From DATATV01 sp035551355 (GTDB lineage: Bacteria > Actinomycetota > Actinomycetes > Mycobacteriales > Pseudonocardiaceae): a stretch of 11,503 bases of DNA. The DNA is taken from assembly GCA_035551355.1 (NCBI GenBank), contig DASZNF010000087.1:1-11503 (forward strand), read 5' to 3'. A program made the translations under genes and the position numbers. The notes below the pieces were generated by a model. The model searched no databases. It saw nothing but the letters and a program-made list of their open reading frames with translations, and was not told the origin of the DNA. This document shows, one piece after another, positions 1 to 5,716 of the stretch. Each line of letters opens with the position of its first letter. Within the stretch, counting starts at the first letter, position 1.

Positions 1-109
1 CGCGGCACGGTCGAGCCAGTCGTTCCTTCGAGCACCGCTCACTCCTTCGTACCGAGGCCACCTTACATCCGAAATGAAAGTATCCGGACGAACATTACGC
101 AACGCTAGA

Positions 110-115
110 TACACT
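110..115 (+). promoter_or_regulatory. Possible -10 box upstream of the small orphan gene
   Basis: TACACT fits the actinobacterial TANNNT pattern and lies in the least GC-rich part of the window. No convincing -35 box is visible at 16-18 bp. If used, it would give a leader of about 130 nt before the GTG at 254. The rest of 1-253 has no credible coding region. An imperfect inverted repeat (GAAAGTATC at 76-84 against GATACACTTTC at 108-118) surrounds the site. This is a weak call from base pattern only. Confidence 0.22.
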
Positions 116-253
116 TTCGAGTCATTGCATGGGAACACCGATCTGAAATCTTGCATTTTCCGACCGTGCGTGGGCACTATCACCGCAGGTCGTCCAGCTG
201 CCTTCGGGCCTTCGAACGTGACGACACCGGACGAAGTGAGGGTGAGCTGAGCC

Positions 254-508
254 GTGCGCAAGGTGACAGCCGGTACGTGGCTGAACATCTCCGAGGGCTG
301 CGATCTGCGCTGCGCCATGCATGGCAGCGACGCGGCCTACGTCGCCATCGGGGAGTCCGACATCGACTACGAGCTGACGTTCGACTACGCCAGTTTCGCG
401 GAGTTCGTCACCCAGGCCACTGCCGTCCTGAAGGCGATGGACACCAAAGCCAACGAGGAAGAGGCCGAGTGGGTGGCGCAGGCCGACCTCACTGACACGA
501 ACCCGTAG
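254..508 (+). CDS. Small conserved-type protein, possibly a divergent DUF397 protein
   Basis: The 84-residue acidic protein starts at GTG 254, with a purine-rich GAGGGTGAG at 238-246 as ribosome binding site. I do not firmly recognise it. Its layout recalls the actinobacterial DUF397 family: an N-terminal tryptophan motif (TWLNIS, residues 8-13), a cysteine segment (C16 and C20, then H23), a short strand YVAIGESD (residues 29-36), and LTFDYASFAEFV where DUF397 proteins have an 'LTFTPAEWAAF'-like segment. The C-terminal tail (about 60-84) is helical and Glu/Ala-rich. DUF397 genes usually sit beside an XRE-type helix-turn-helix regulator, and none is present within the 253 bp upstream or the 293 bp downstream. 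No signal peptide or membrane segment is seen. An overlapping minus-strand frame is less protein-like. The gene is fairly sure and the family assignment is tentative. Confidence 0.7.
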   Translation: MRKVTAGTWLNISEGCDLRCAMHGSDAAYVAIGESDIDYELTFDYASFAEFVTQATAVLKAMDTKANEEEAEWVAQADLTDTNP

Positions 509-571
509 CCGGGGCCGGTTGTCGGGCCAGGTCTTTCCTCTCTCGGCACGGGCGGAGCGGGAGCGGCGGCG

Positions 572-609
572 GCCACCCCGGCCGTCATCCCGACCGCGGC
601 CGTGGTGGC
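572..609 (+). repeat. GC-rich hairpin in the gap between the small gene and deoC
   Basis: GCCACCCCGGCCG (572-584) and CGGCCGTGGTGGC (597-609) pair over 13 positions with one C-T mismatch around a 12-nt loop. It begins 63 bp past the stop at 508. No T-run follows, so it is not a canonical intrinsic terminator, although GC-rich actinobacteria often lack the U-tract. Apart from this hairpin and the ATGTCA repeats at 708-760, I see nothing else in 509-788. Confidence 0.45.
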
Positions 610-707
610 GAAGCCGACCAGGGCGGCGATGTCGACCAGGGGCAGGAGAGTGGTTGGTTCTCATGCGACCGACGTTACGGATCATGGACCAGGTCCAGGT
701 ATGTGCG

Positions 708-760
708 ATGTCATCAAGGTGGCCCGACAGATGTCACTGGCGCTTGCCCGCCAAATGTCA
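708..760 (+). repeat. Three ATGTCA direct repeats upstream of deoC
   Basis: ATGTCA occurs exactly at 708-713, 731-736 and 755-760, with start-to-start spacings of 23 and 24 bp. The second and third copies are preceded by related octamers, CCCGACAG and CCCGCCAA, so the repeat unit is larger than the hexamer. If deoC transcription starts near 802, the copies lie at about -94, -71 and -47. This suits an array of regulator sites. A transposase-binding end of a lost insertion sequence is the alternative. Confidence 0.5.
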
Positions 761-788
761 TGGTTATCGGGTTGGCGGGGCTGAGAAT

Positions 789-794
789 TAGACT
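789..794 (+). promoter_or_regulatory. Probable -10 box of a leaderless deoC transcript
   Basis: TAGACT matches TANNNT and ends 7 nt before the deoC ATG at 802, the distance expected if transcription starts on the A of the start codon. There is no Shine-Dalgarno-like sequence before this ATG, which agrees with a leaderless mRNA, common in actinobacteria. No clear -35 box is present at 16-18 bp, so the promoter may depend on an activator, perhaps through the ATGTCA repeats just upstream. Confidence 0.45.
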
Positions 795-801
795 CTGGCC
801 C

Positions 802-1764
802 ATGGGTGCACCTACAACGGTGGCGTTGCCGGCCGACCTGGCCGACGCCACCCGGGACGAGGGTTCGCTGCGCCGGTTCCTATCCGGACTGCCGGGCGTC
901 GACCAGGTCGGAGTGGAAGCGCGGGCGGCGACCCTGGCTACGCGCAGTATCAAGAAGCAGGCCAAGCGCTGGGCCATCGACACCGCGATCAGCATGGTCG
1001 ACCTGACCACGCTGGAGGGCGCGGATACCCCGGGCAAGGTGCGCTCGCTGGCCGCCAAGGCGCGCCGGCCCGACCCGGAGCACCCGGACGTGCCGCCGGT
1101 GGCCGCCGTGTGCGTGTACCCCGATCTGGCCGGGGTCGCCGCGGAAGCGTTGCGGGGCACCGACATCGGCATCGCCAGCGTGGCCACCGCGTTCCCGTCC
1201 GGCCGCGCCGCCCGCGCGGTGAAACTGGCCGATGTGCAGGACGCGATCGACGCCGGGGCCACCGAGGTGGACATGGTGATCGACCGCGGCGCGTTCCTGG
1301 CCGGCCGCTACGGGCAGGTGTTCGACGAGATCGTGGCCGTGAAGAAGGCCTGCGGGGACACCCATCTGAAGGTCATCCTGGAGACCGGCGAGCTGGTCAC
1401 CTACGACAACGTGCGGCGCGCCTCCTGGCTGGCCCTGCTGGCCGGGGGCGATTTCATCAAGACCTCCACCGGGAAGGTCAGCCCGGCCGCGACCCTGCCG
1501 GTCACCCACGTGATGTTGCAGGCGGTGCGCGACTGGCACGACCGCACCGGCGAGCACCGCGGGGTCAAGCCCGCGGGCGGCATCCGCAACACCAAGGACG
1601 CCATCCGCTACCTGGTCGCCGTGCACGAGGTGGCCGGCCCGGACTGGCTGACCAACACCCTGTTCCGCTTCGGGGCGTCCAGCCTGCTCAACGATCTGTT
1701 GATGCAGCGGCGCACCCAGACCGACGGCCACTACAGCGGCCCCGACTACGTGACGGTGGACTGA
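802..1764 (+). CDS. deoC: Deoxyribose-phosphate aldolase, long human-type form
   Basis: This 320-residue cytosolic class I aldolase reversibly cleaves 2-deoxyribose 5-phosphate to glyceraldehyde 3-phosphate and acetaldehyde in deoxynucleoside catabolism. The Schiff-base lysine is K220 in FIKTSTGK (218-225). The second active-site lysine is K256 in GVKPAGGIR (254-262). The conserved aspartate is D157 in EVDMVI (155-160), and SMVDLTTL (64-71) matches the N-terminal family motif. Compared with the roughly 220-250-residue bacterial enzymes, it has an extra N-terminal helical region of about 50 residues and resembles animal DERA, including HLKVILETGEL (188-198). ATG 802 was chosen because the aldolase-like sequence begins there and a -10 box lies 7 nt upstream. 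The in-frame GTG at 703 would add 33 residues of non-protein-like sequence. The gene is followed after 5 nt by an aldehyde dehydrogenase, so acetaldehyde oxidation is the likely joint function. Confidence 0.95.
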   Translation: MGAPTTVALPADLADATRDEGSLRRFLSGLPGVDQVGVEARAATLATRSIKKQAKRWAIDTAISMVDLTTLEGADTPGKVRSLAAKARRPDPEHPDVPPVAAVCVYPDLAGVAAEALRGTDIGIASVATAFPSGRAARAVKLADVQDAIDAGATEVDMVIDRGAFLAGRYGQVFDEIVAVKKACGDTHLKVILETGELVTYDNVRRASWLALLAGGDFIKTSTGKVSPAATLPVTHVMLQAVRDWHDRTGEHRGVKPAGGIRNTKDAIRYLVAVHEVAGPDWLTNTLFRFGASSLLNDLLMQRRTQTDGHYSGPDYVTVD

Positions 1765-1769
1765 AACGC

Positions 1770-3206
1770 ATGAGCAAGGAGTGGGAGTACGCACCGGCAC
1801 CGGAGTCGGCGTCGATCGCCAATCTCAAGCCCAACTACCAGCTGTTCCTCGACGGCGAGTTCGTCGACGGCGCCGGTGAGCCGCTCAAGACGGTGAACCC
1901 GGCAACCGGCGAGGTGCTGGCCGAGGTGAGCACGGCAGCAGCGGCCGATGTGGACAAGGCGGTGAAGGCGGCCCGGCGGGCCTACGACAAGGTGTGGGGC
2001 CGGATGCCCGGCGCCGAGCGGGCCAAGTACATCTTCCGGATCGCGCGGATGATCGCCGAGCGCGGCCGCGAGCTGGCGGTGCTGGAGAGCCTGGACAACG
2101 GCAAGCCGATCCGCGAGTCCCGGGACGTGGACATTCCGCTGGCCTCGGCCCATTTCTTCTACCACGCGGGCTGGGCCGACAAGCTGGACTACGCCGGATA
2201 CGGGCCCGATCCGCGGCCATTGGGCGTGGCCGGACAGGTCATCCCGTGGAACTTCCCGCTGATGATGGCGGCCTGGAAGATCGCGCCCGCGCTGGCCTGC
2301 GGCAACACCGTGGTGCTCAAGCCGGCCGAGACCACCCCGCTGACCGCGCTGATCCTGGCCGACATCATCGCCCAGGCCGACCTCCCGCCGGGTGTGGTGA
2401 ACATCCTGCCCGGCGCCGGGGACGTCGGTTCGGAGCTGGTCAACCACCCCGGCATCGACAAGGTGGCATTCACCGGGTCGACCGAGGTTGGCAAGCAGAT
2501 CCAGAGCTCGATCGCGGGCAGCGGCAAGAAACTCACCCTGGAACTGGGCGGCAAGGCCGCGAACGTGGTGTTCGAGGACGCGCCGCTGGACCAGGCGGTG
2601 GAGGGGATCGTCAACGGGATCTTCTTCAACCAGGGGCATGTCTGCTGCGCCGGTTCCCGGCTGCTCGTCCAGGAGTCCATTGTGGACGAGGTGCTGCGCA
2701 AGCTGCGGGACCGGGTGAGCACGCTGCGGGTGGGCGACCCGCTGGACAAGAACACCGATGTGGGCGCGATCAACTCCGAGGCCCAGCTGGACCGGATCGA
2801 GCGGCTGGTGGAGGCCGGTGAGGCCGAGGGCGCGCAACGGTGGACCAGCCCGTGTCCGTTGCCGGACAAGGGTTTCTTCTTCGCCCCGACGGTGTTCTCC
2901 AATGTCAGCCCGGCGATGCGGATCGCCCAGGAGGAGATCTTCGGGCCGGTGCTGTCGGTGCTGACCTTCCGCACCCCGGACGAGGCGGTGGCCAAGGCCA
3001 ACAACACGCCCTATGGCCTGTCCGCGGGGATCTGGACGGACAAGGGCTCGCGGATCCTGTGGATGAGCCAGCGGTTGCGGGCCGGGGTGGTGTGGGCGAA
3101 CACGTTCAACCGGTTCGATCCGACCGCCCCGTTCGGCGGTTACCAGGAGTCGGGTTTCGGCCGGGAAGGCGGCCGCACGGGACTGGAGGCGTACCTGAAT
3201 GTCTGA
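1770..3206 (+). CDS. NAD(P)-dependent aldehyde dehydrogenase, catalytically complete
   Basis: This 478-residue protein has the usual length for the family. The order is a coenzyme-binding Rossmann domain (about 20-255 plus a C-terminal strand) and a catalytic domain (about 256-440). Visible functional residues are N161 in IPWNFP, the FTGSTEVGK nucleotide loop (234-242), the general base E258 in LELGGK, the nucleophile C292 in GHVCCAGSR (the second cysteine, C293, is the usual neighbour), and E389 in EEIFGPV. The GQ normally found before the cysteine is GH here, a mild deviation. GGTGGA at 1755-1760 is the ribosome binding site, 9 nt before the ATG. The gene starts 5 nt after deoC and overlaps the next gene by 8 bp, so the three are surely one operon. 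Acetaldehyde released by DeoC is the natural candidate substrate, but the sequence does not fix substrate or NAD versus NADP preference. Confidence 0.94.
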   Translation: MSKEWEYAPAPESASIANLKPNYQLFLDGEFVDGAGEPLKTVNPATGEVLAEVSTAAAADVDKAVKAARRAYDKVWGRMPGAERAKYIFRIARMIAERGRELAVLESLDNGKPIRESRDVDIPLASAHFFYHAGWADKLDYAGYGPDPRPLGVAGQVIPWNFPLMMAAWKIAPALACGNTVVLKPAETTPLTALILADIIAQADLPPGVVNILPGAGDVGSELVNHPGIDKVAFTGSTEVGKQIQSSIAGSGKKLTLELGGKAANVVFEDAPLDQAVEGIVNGIFFNQGHVCCAGSRLLVQESIVDEVLRKLRDRVSTLRVGDPLDKNTDVGAINSEAQLDRIERLVEAGEAEGAQRWTSPCPLPDKGFFFAPTVFSNVSPAMRIAQEEIFGPVLSVLTFRTPDEAVAKANNTPYGLSAGIWTDKGSRILWMSQRLRAGVVWANTFNRFDPTAPFGGYQESGFGREGGRTGLEAYLNV

Positions 3207-4068
3207 GACGCGAGTCGCGGTGGCCAAGACCTACAAGCTCTACATCGGCGGGGCGTTCCCCCGGTCGGAGTCGGGCCGCTCGTATCCGGTGACCGATTCG
3301 CGCGGCGGCTTCCTGGCCAACGCCGCGCAGGGCTCTCGCAAGGACGCCCGGGACGCGGTGGTGGCCGCACGCAAAGCATTCGACGGCTGGTCGGGCGCCA
3401 CCGCCTACAACCGGGGCCAGGTGCTCTACCGAGTCGCCGAGATGCTGGAGGGGCGGCGCGAGCAGTTCGCCGCCGAGGTGGCCACGGCCGAGGGCGTGCA
3501 GGCCAGGCGGGCACAGTCCATTGTGGACGCTTCGATCGACCGCTGGGTCTGGTACGCGGGCTGGACGGACAAGATCGCCGCGGTACTGGGCGCGGCGAAT
3601 CCGGTGGCGGGGCCGTACTTCTCGTTCACCGTGCCGGAGCCGACCGGAGTGGTCGCGGTGCTCGCGCCGCAGGCCTCCTCGCTGCTCGGGCTGGTCAGTG
3701 TCCTCGCCCCGGTGCTGGCCGCGGGCAACACCGCGGTGGTGGTGGCCAGCCAGTCCCGGCCGCTGCCCGCGATCACCCTGTCCGAGGTGCTGGCCACCTC
3801 CGATGTGCCCGGCGGGGTGGTGAACATGCTGACCGGGCGGGTCGCGGAGATCGCGCCGTGGCTGGCCTCGCACGGCGATGTCAACGCCGTCGACCTGTGC
3901 GGCGCCGCCCCCACCCAGCGGGCCGAACTGGAGCGGGCCGCGGCCGGGACGGTCAAGCGGGTGTTGCGCGCCCCGGCTGCCGAACCGGACTTCACCCGGC
4001 CGCCGGACATCGGCCGGTTGCGCACGTTCCTGGAGGCCAAGACGGTGTGGCATCCGATGGGGGTGTGA
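3199..4068 (+). CDS. Truncated, non-catalytic aldehyde dehydrogenase-like protein
   Basis: The 289-residue protein covers only the N-terminal coenzyme-binding half of an aldehyde dehydrogenase. It shares KLYIGGAFPRSESG (13-26), the helix DAVVAARKAFDGW (52-64), the WYAGWTDK segment (118-125) also seen in its neighbour, and LAAGNTAVVVAS (173-184). The catalytic-domain motifs are absent: PWNFP is replaced by APQAS (156-160), the glycine loop by LCGAAP (233-238), and there is no ELGG glutamate or cysteine motif. After about residue 250 it ends in a short tail, TVWHPMGV, with a proper stop. The reading frame is clean, so it is a maintained short protein rather than a decayed gene. It has its own ribosome binding site (GGAGG, 3185-3189) and overlaps the upstream dehydrogenase by 8 bp (ATGTCTGA). 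The layout is that of ALDH16, in which a catalytic domain is followed by a degenerate one, here as two polypeptides. A structural subunit role is inferred. Confidence 0.88.
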   Translation: MSETRVAVAKTYKLYIGGAFPRSESGRSYPVTDSRGGFLANAAQGSRKDARDAVVAARKAFDGWSGATAYNRGQVLYRVAEMLEGRREQFAAEVATAEGVQARRAQSIVDASIDRWVWYAGWTDKIAAVLGAANPVAGPYFSFTVPEPTGVVAVLAPQASSLLGLVSVLAPVLAAGNTAVVVASQSRPLPAITLSEVLATSDVPGGVVNMLTGRVAEIAPWLASHGDVNAVDLCGAAPTQRAELERAAAGTVKRVLRAPAAEPDFTRPPDIGRLRTFLEAKTVWHPMGV

Positions 4069-4083
4069 CCACCGGGGCTGGCG

Positions 4084-4113
4084 CGGACAAAGATTGCTAC
4101 CGTCCGGTAGGGT
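4084..4113 (+). promoter_or_regulatory. Promoter of the usp-cyclase operon with palindrome over the -10 box
   Basis: CGGACA (4084-4089, matching the GACA of TTGACA) is separated by 18 bp from TAGGGT (4108-4113). Transcription would begin near 4120, giving a leader of about 34 nt. The palindrome CTACCG-TC-CGGTAG occupies 4097-4110 and overlaps the -10 box, as a repressor operator would. The TetR-like shape of the site is only suggestive. Confidence 0.45.
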
Positions 4114-4153
4114 TGCCCGGCAAACAGCGGCGGCAGCCCCCGGAGGGAAAGCC

Positions 4154-4606
4154 ATGGGCGCATACCAGACAGTGCTGGTCGGCACGGACGGCTCCGACTC
4201 TTCGTATCGCGCGGTGGACCGGGCGGCGACGATCGCCCGGGACGCCGACGCGACCCTGGTCGTCGTGTGCGCGTACAAACCGATCAGCGACAAGACGGCG
4301 GCCAAGGCCGGCGACGTGCTCGGCGAGGACGCCTACCAGGTGATCGGCTCCAGCCCGGCCGAGGACACCCTGCGCACCGCGGCCGAGCGGGCCAACAAGG
4401 TCGGCGCGAGCAAGGTCGAGGGCGTGTCCGTGGTCGGCGAGCCGGTGAAATCCCTGCTCGACGCGCTCAAGGAGCACAAGGCCGACCTGCTCGTGGTGGG
4501 CAACCGCGGGCTGAACACGCTGGCCGGCCGGGTGCTGGGCTCGGTGCCCTCGGACGTGTCCCGGCACGCCACGTGCGACGTGCTGATCGTGCACACCGTC
4601 CGCTAG
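4154..4606 (+). CDS. Universal stress protein, close to the cAMP-binding Rv1636 type
   Basis: This is a 150-residue single-domain UspA-family protein, expected to be a soluble homodimer. The first strand and loop VLVGTDGSDSS lie at residues 7-17. The nucleotide-binding motif G-x2-G-x9-G-S is complete in the segment GNRG to GS (about 119-133), followed by DVLIVHT. GGAGG at 4142-4146, 7 nt before ATG 4154, fixes the start. From memory of the mycobacterial protein, the sequence follows Rv1636/MSMEG_3811 closely: the same GTDGSDSS-RAVDRAA opening, the KADLLVVGN and GRVLGSVP core and the VSR-VDVLIVHT end. That protein is known to bind cAMP with high affinity. The gene overlaps the adenylate cyclase gene by one base, which supports the same ligand here. 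ATP binding, shown for other members, cannot be excluded from sequence. Confidence 0.93.
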   Translation: MGAYQTVLVGTDGSDSSYRAVDRAATIARDADATLVVVCAYKPISDKTAAKAGDVLGEDAYQVIGSSPAEDTLRTAAERANKVGASKVEGVSVVGEPVKSLLDALKEHKADLLVVGNRGLNTLAGRVLGSVPSDVSRHATCDVLIVHTVR

Positions 4607-5616
4607 TGACCGACCAGCACGACTCACCGGGCGATCCCGGAACCGATCGCAACGAACTCGCCCAGCGGGTCGAGCAGGCGCTGCTGGGCGGCGAGCGCCG
4701 GTACACCCGGATCGAGGTGACCAAGGTCGCCGGGGTCGAGCTGGACCGGGTGCGCAAGCTGTGGATGGCCATGGGCTTCGCCGAGGTCGGCGACGAGGAC
4801 GTGGTGTTCACCGACGGCGACGTGGAAGCCGTGCGGCTGCTGGACACGCTGGTCGGGCTGGGCGCGATCGACTCGGCCGACGAGGTCTCGGTGGCCCGCA
4901 CGCTGGGCCAGACGCTGTCCCGGCTGGCCGACTGGCAGGCCAACCAGCTGCTGTCGCGGGTCCGCGAGCTGGGCGCAGGCACCGAGGACGTGGCCCCGCT
5001 GGCCGGGTCGCTGCTGCCGGTGATGGAGGGCCTGCAGTCCTACGTGTGGCGGCGGCACCTGGCCGCGGCGGCCGGGCGGGCGTTGTCCGCGCCGGACGAG
5101 GAACTGACCGCGCACACCCTGGTGGTGGGTTTCGCCGACATCGTCGGCTACACCTCCACCACCCGGCACGCCGACATCGAGTCGCTGGCCGCGTTGCTGG
5201 AGGCATTCGAGTACGACGCGGCCGAGACCATCGCCGCGCACCGCGGCCGGGTGGTCAAGACGGTCGGCGACGAGGTGCTGTTCGTGGCCGACTCGGCGGC
5301 CGACGCGGCCGGTATCGCGGTCGCGCTGACCAACCCCGACCGGGACGAGCGCGGCCTGCCCACGTTGCGGGTCGGGCTGGCTCGCGGGCAGGTGCTGCTG
5401 CGCTTCGGCGATGTGTACGGCTCGGTGGTCAATCTGGCCGCCCGGCTGACCGCGCTGGCCCGGCCGGGCACCGCGCTGGTGGACCGGGAAATGGCTGACG
5501 CCTTGGCATCCGAACCGGACTTCACACTGCGCTCACTGCGACCGGCGTCGGTGCGCGGATACCAGCATCTGCGCTCGTGGGCGCTGCGGCCCAGCGCCGA
5601 ATACCCGAGCGAGTGA
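4606..5616 (+). CDS. Class III adenylate cyclase with N-terminal regulatory domain
   Basis: This 336-residue soluble cyclase converts ATP to cAMP. Residues about 15-150 form an all-helical regulatory domain like that of mycobacterial Rv1264 and Rv2212 (Ad_Cy_reg), with a winged-helix-like start (YTRIEVTKVAGVELDRVRKLW, Y33 to W53). The cyclase homology domain is about 168-330. Metal-binding aspartates are D178 (FADIVGYTS) and D222 (VGDEV). Adenine-selecting residues are K218 (VVKTVGD) and D269 (FGDVYG), the adenylate rather than guanylate pair. Transition-state residues are N276 and R280 (VNLAAR). All canonical residues are present, so it should be active as a homodimer. Rv1264 is autoinhibited by its N-terminal domain in a pH-dependent manner, and similar control is possible. 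GTG 4606 shares its G with the TAG of the stress protein gene, implying translational coupling, and no separate ribosome binding site is evident. No membrane segment is seen. Confidence 0.93.
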   Translation: MTDQHDSPGDPGTDRNELAQRVEQALLGGERRYTRIEVTKVAGVELDRVRKLWMAMGFAEVGDEDVVFTDGDVEAVRLLDTLVGLGAIDSADEVSVARTLGQTLSRLADWQANQLLSRVRELGAGTEDVAPLAGSLLPVMEGLQSYVWRRHLAAAAGRALSAPDEELTAHTLVVGFADIVGYTSTTRHADIESLAALLEAFEYDAAETIAAHRGRVVKTVGDEVLFVADSAADAAGIAVALTNPDRDERGLPTLRVGLARGQVLLRFGDVYGSVVNLAARLTALARPGTALVDREMADALASEPDFTLRSLRPASVRGYQHLRSWALRPSAEYPSE

Positions 5617-5645
5617 CCCGGAATCTTGCTGTCAGCTTTACCCCG

Positions 5646-5651
5646 TAGGCT
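5646..5651 (+). promoter_or_regulatory. Possible -10 box of the acidic protein gene
   Basis: TAGGCT fits TANNNT in the 100-bp gap after the cyclase gene and would start a leader of about 60 nt. TTGCTG at 5626-5631 is the only -35-like hexamer, and its 14-bp spacing is too short for a standard promoter. An independent promoter is therefore uncertain, and read-through from the usp-cyclase operon is also possible. Confidence 0.25.
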
Positions 5652-5716
5652 TCCCAGCGTTCTTCGGCCTGCGTGAGCCGAACTGTACGACGTGCGTGGG
5701 TGACCGGGAGGGTCGC

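Noticed and set aside
170..183. GTG-N8-CAC resembling a CRP half-consensus
   Set aside because: The fourth base is G instead of A and the flanks do not match. Such 6-base matches are frequent by chance.
385..588. Short minus-strand frame with a hydrophobic Ala-rich start
   Set aside because: It overlaps the better supported gene at 254-508, has no ribosome binding site, and its hydrophobic part extends upstream without a start codon.
703..801. Upstream GTG start for deoC adding 33 residues
   Set aside because: The extra sequence is not conserved-looking, overlaps the ATGTCA repeats and the -10 box, and the ATG at 802 fits a leaderless start.
1746..3227. Long minus-strand open frame of 493 codons opposite the aldehyde dehydrogenase
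   Set aside because: Its product is rich in Arg, His, Gly and Pro without any family motif, and the plus strand encodes a complete ALDH. It is a GC-bias shadow.
3199..4068. Half-ALDH considered as a frameshifted pseudogene
   Set aside because: No catalytic-domain sequence continues in any frame after 4068, where the usp promoter begins. The frame is clean and the gene has its own GGAGG.
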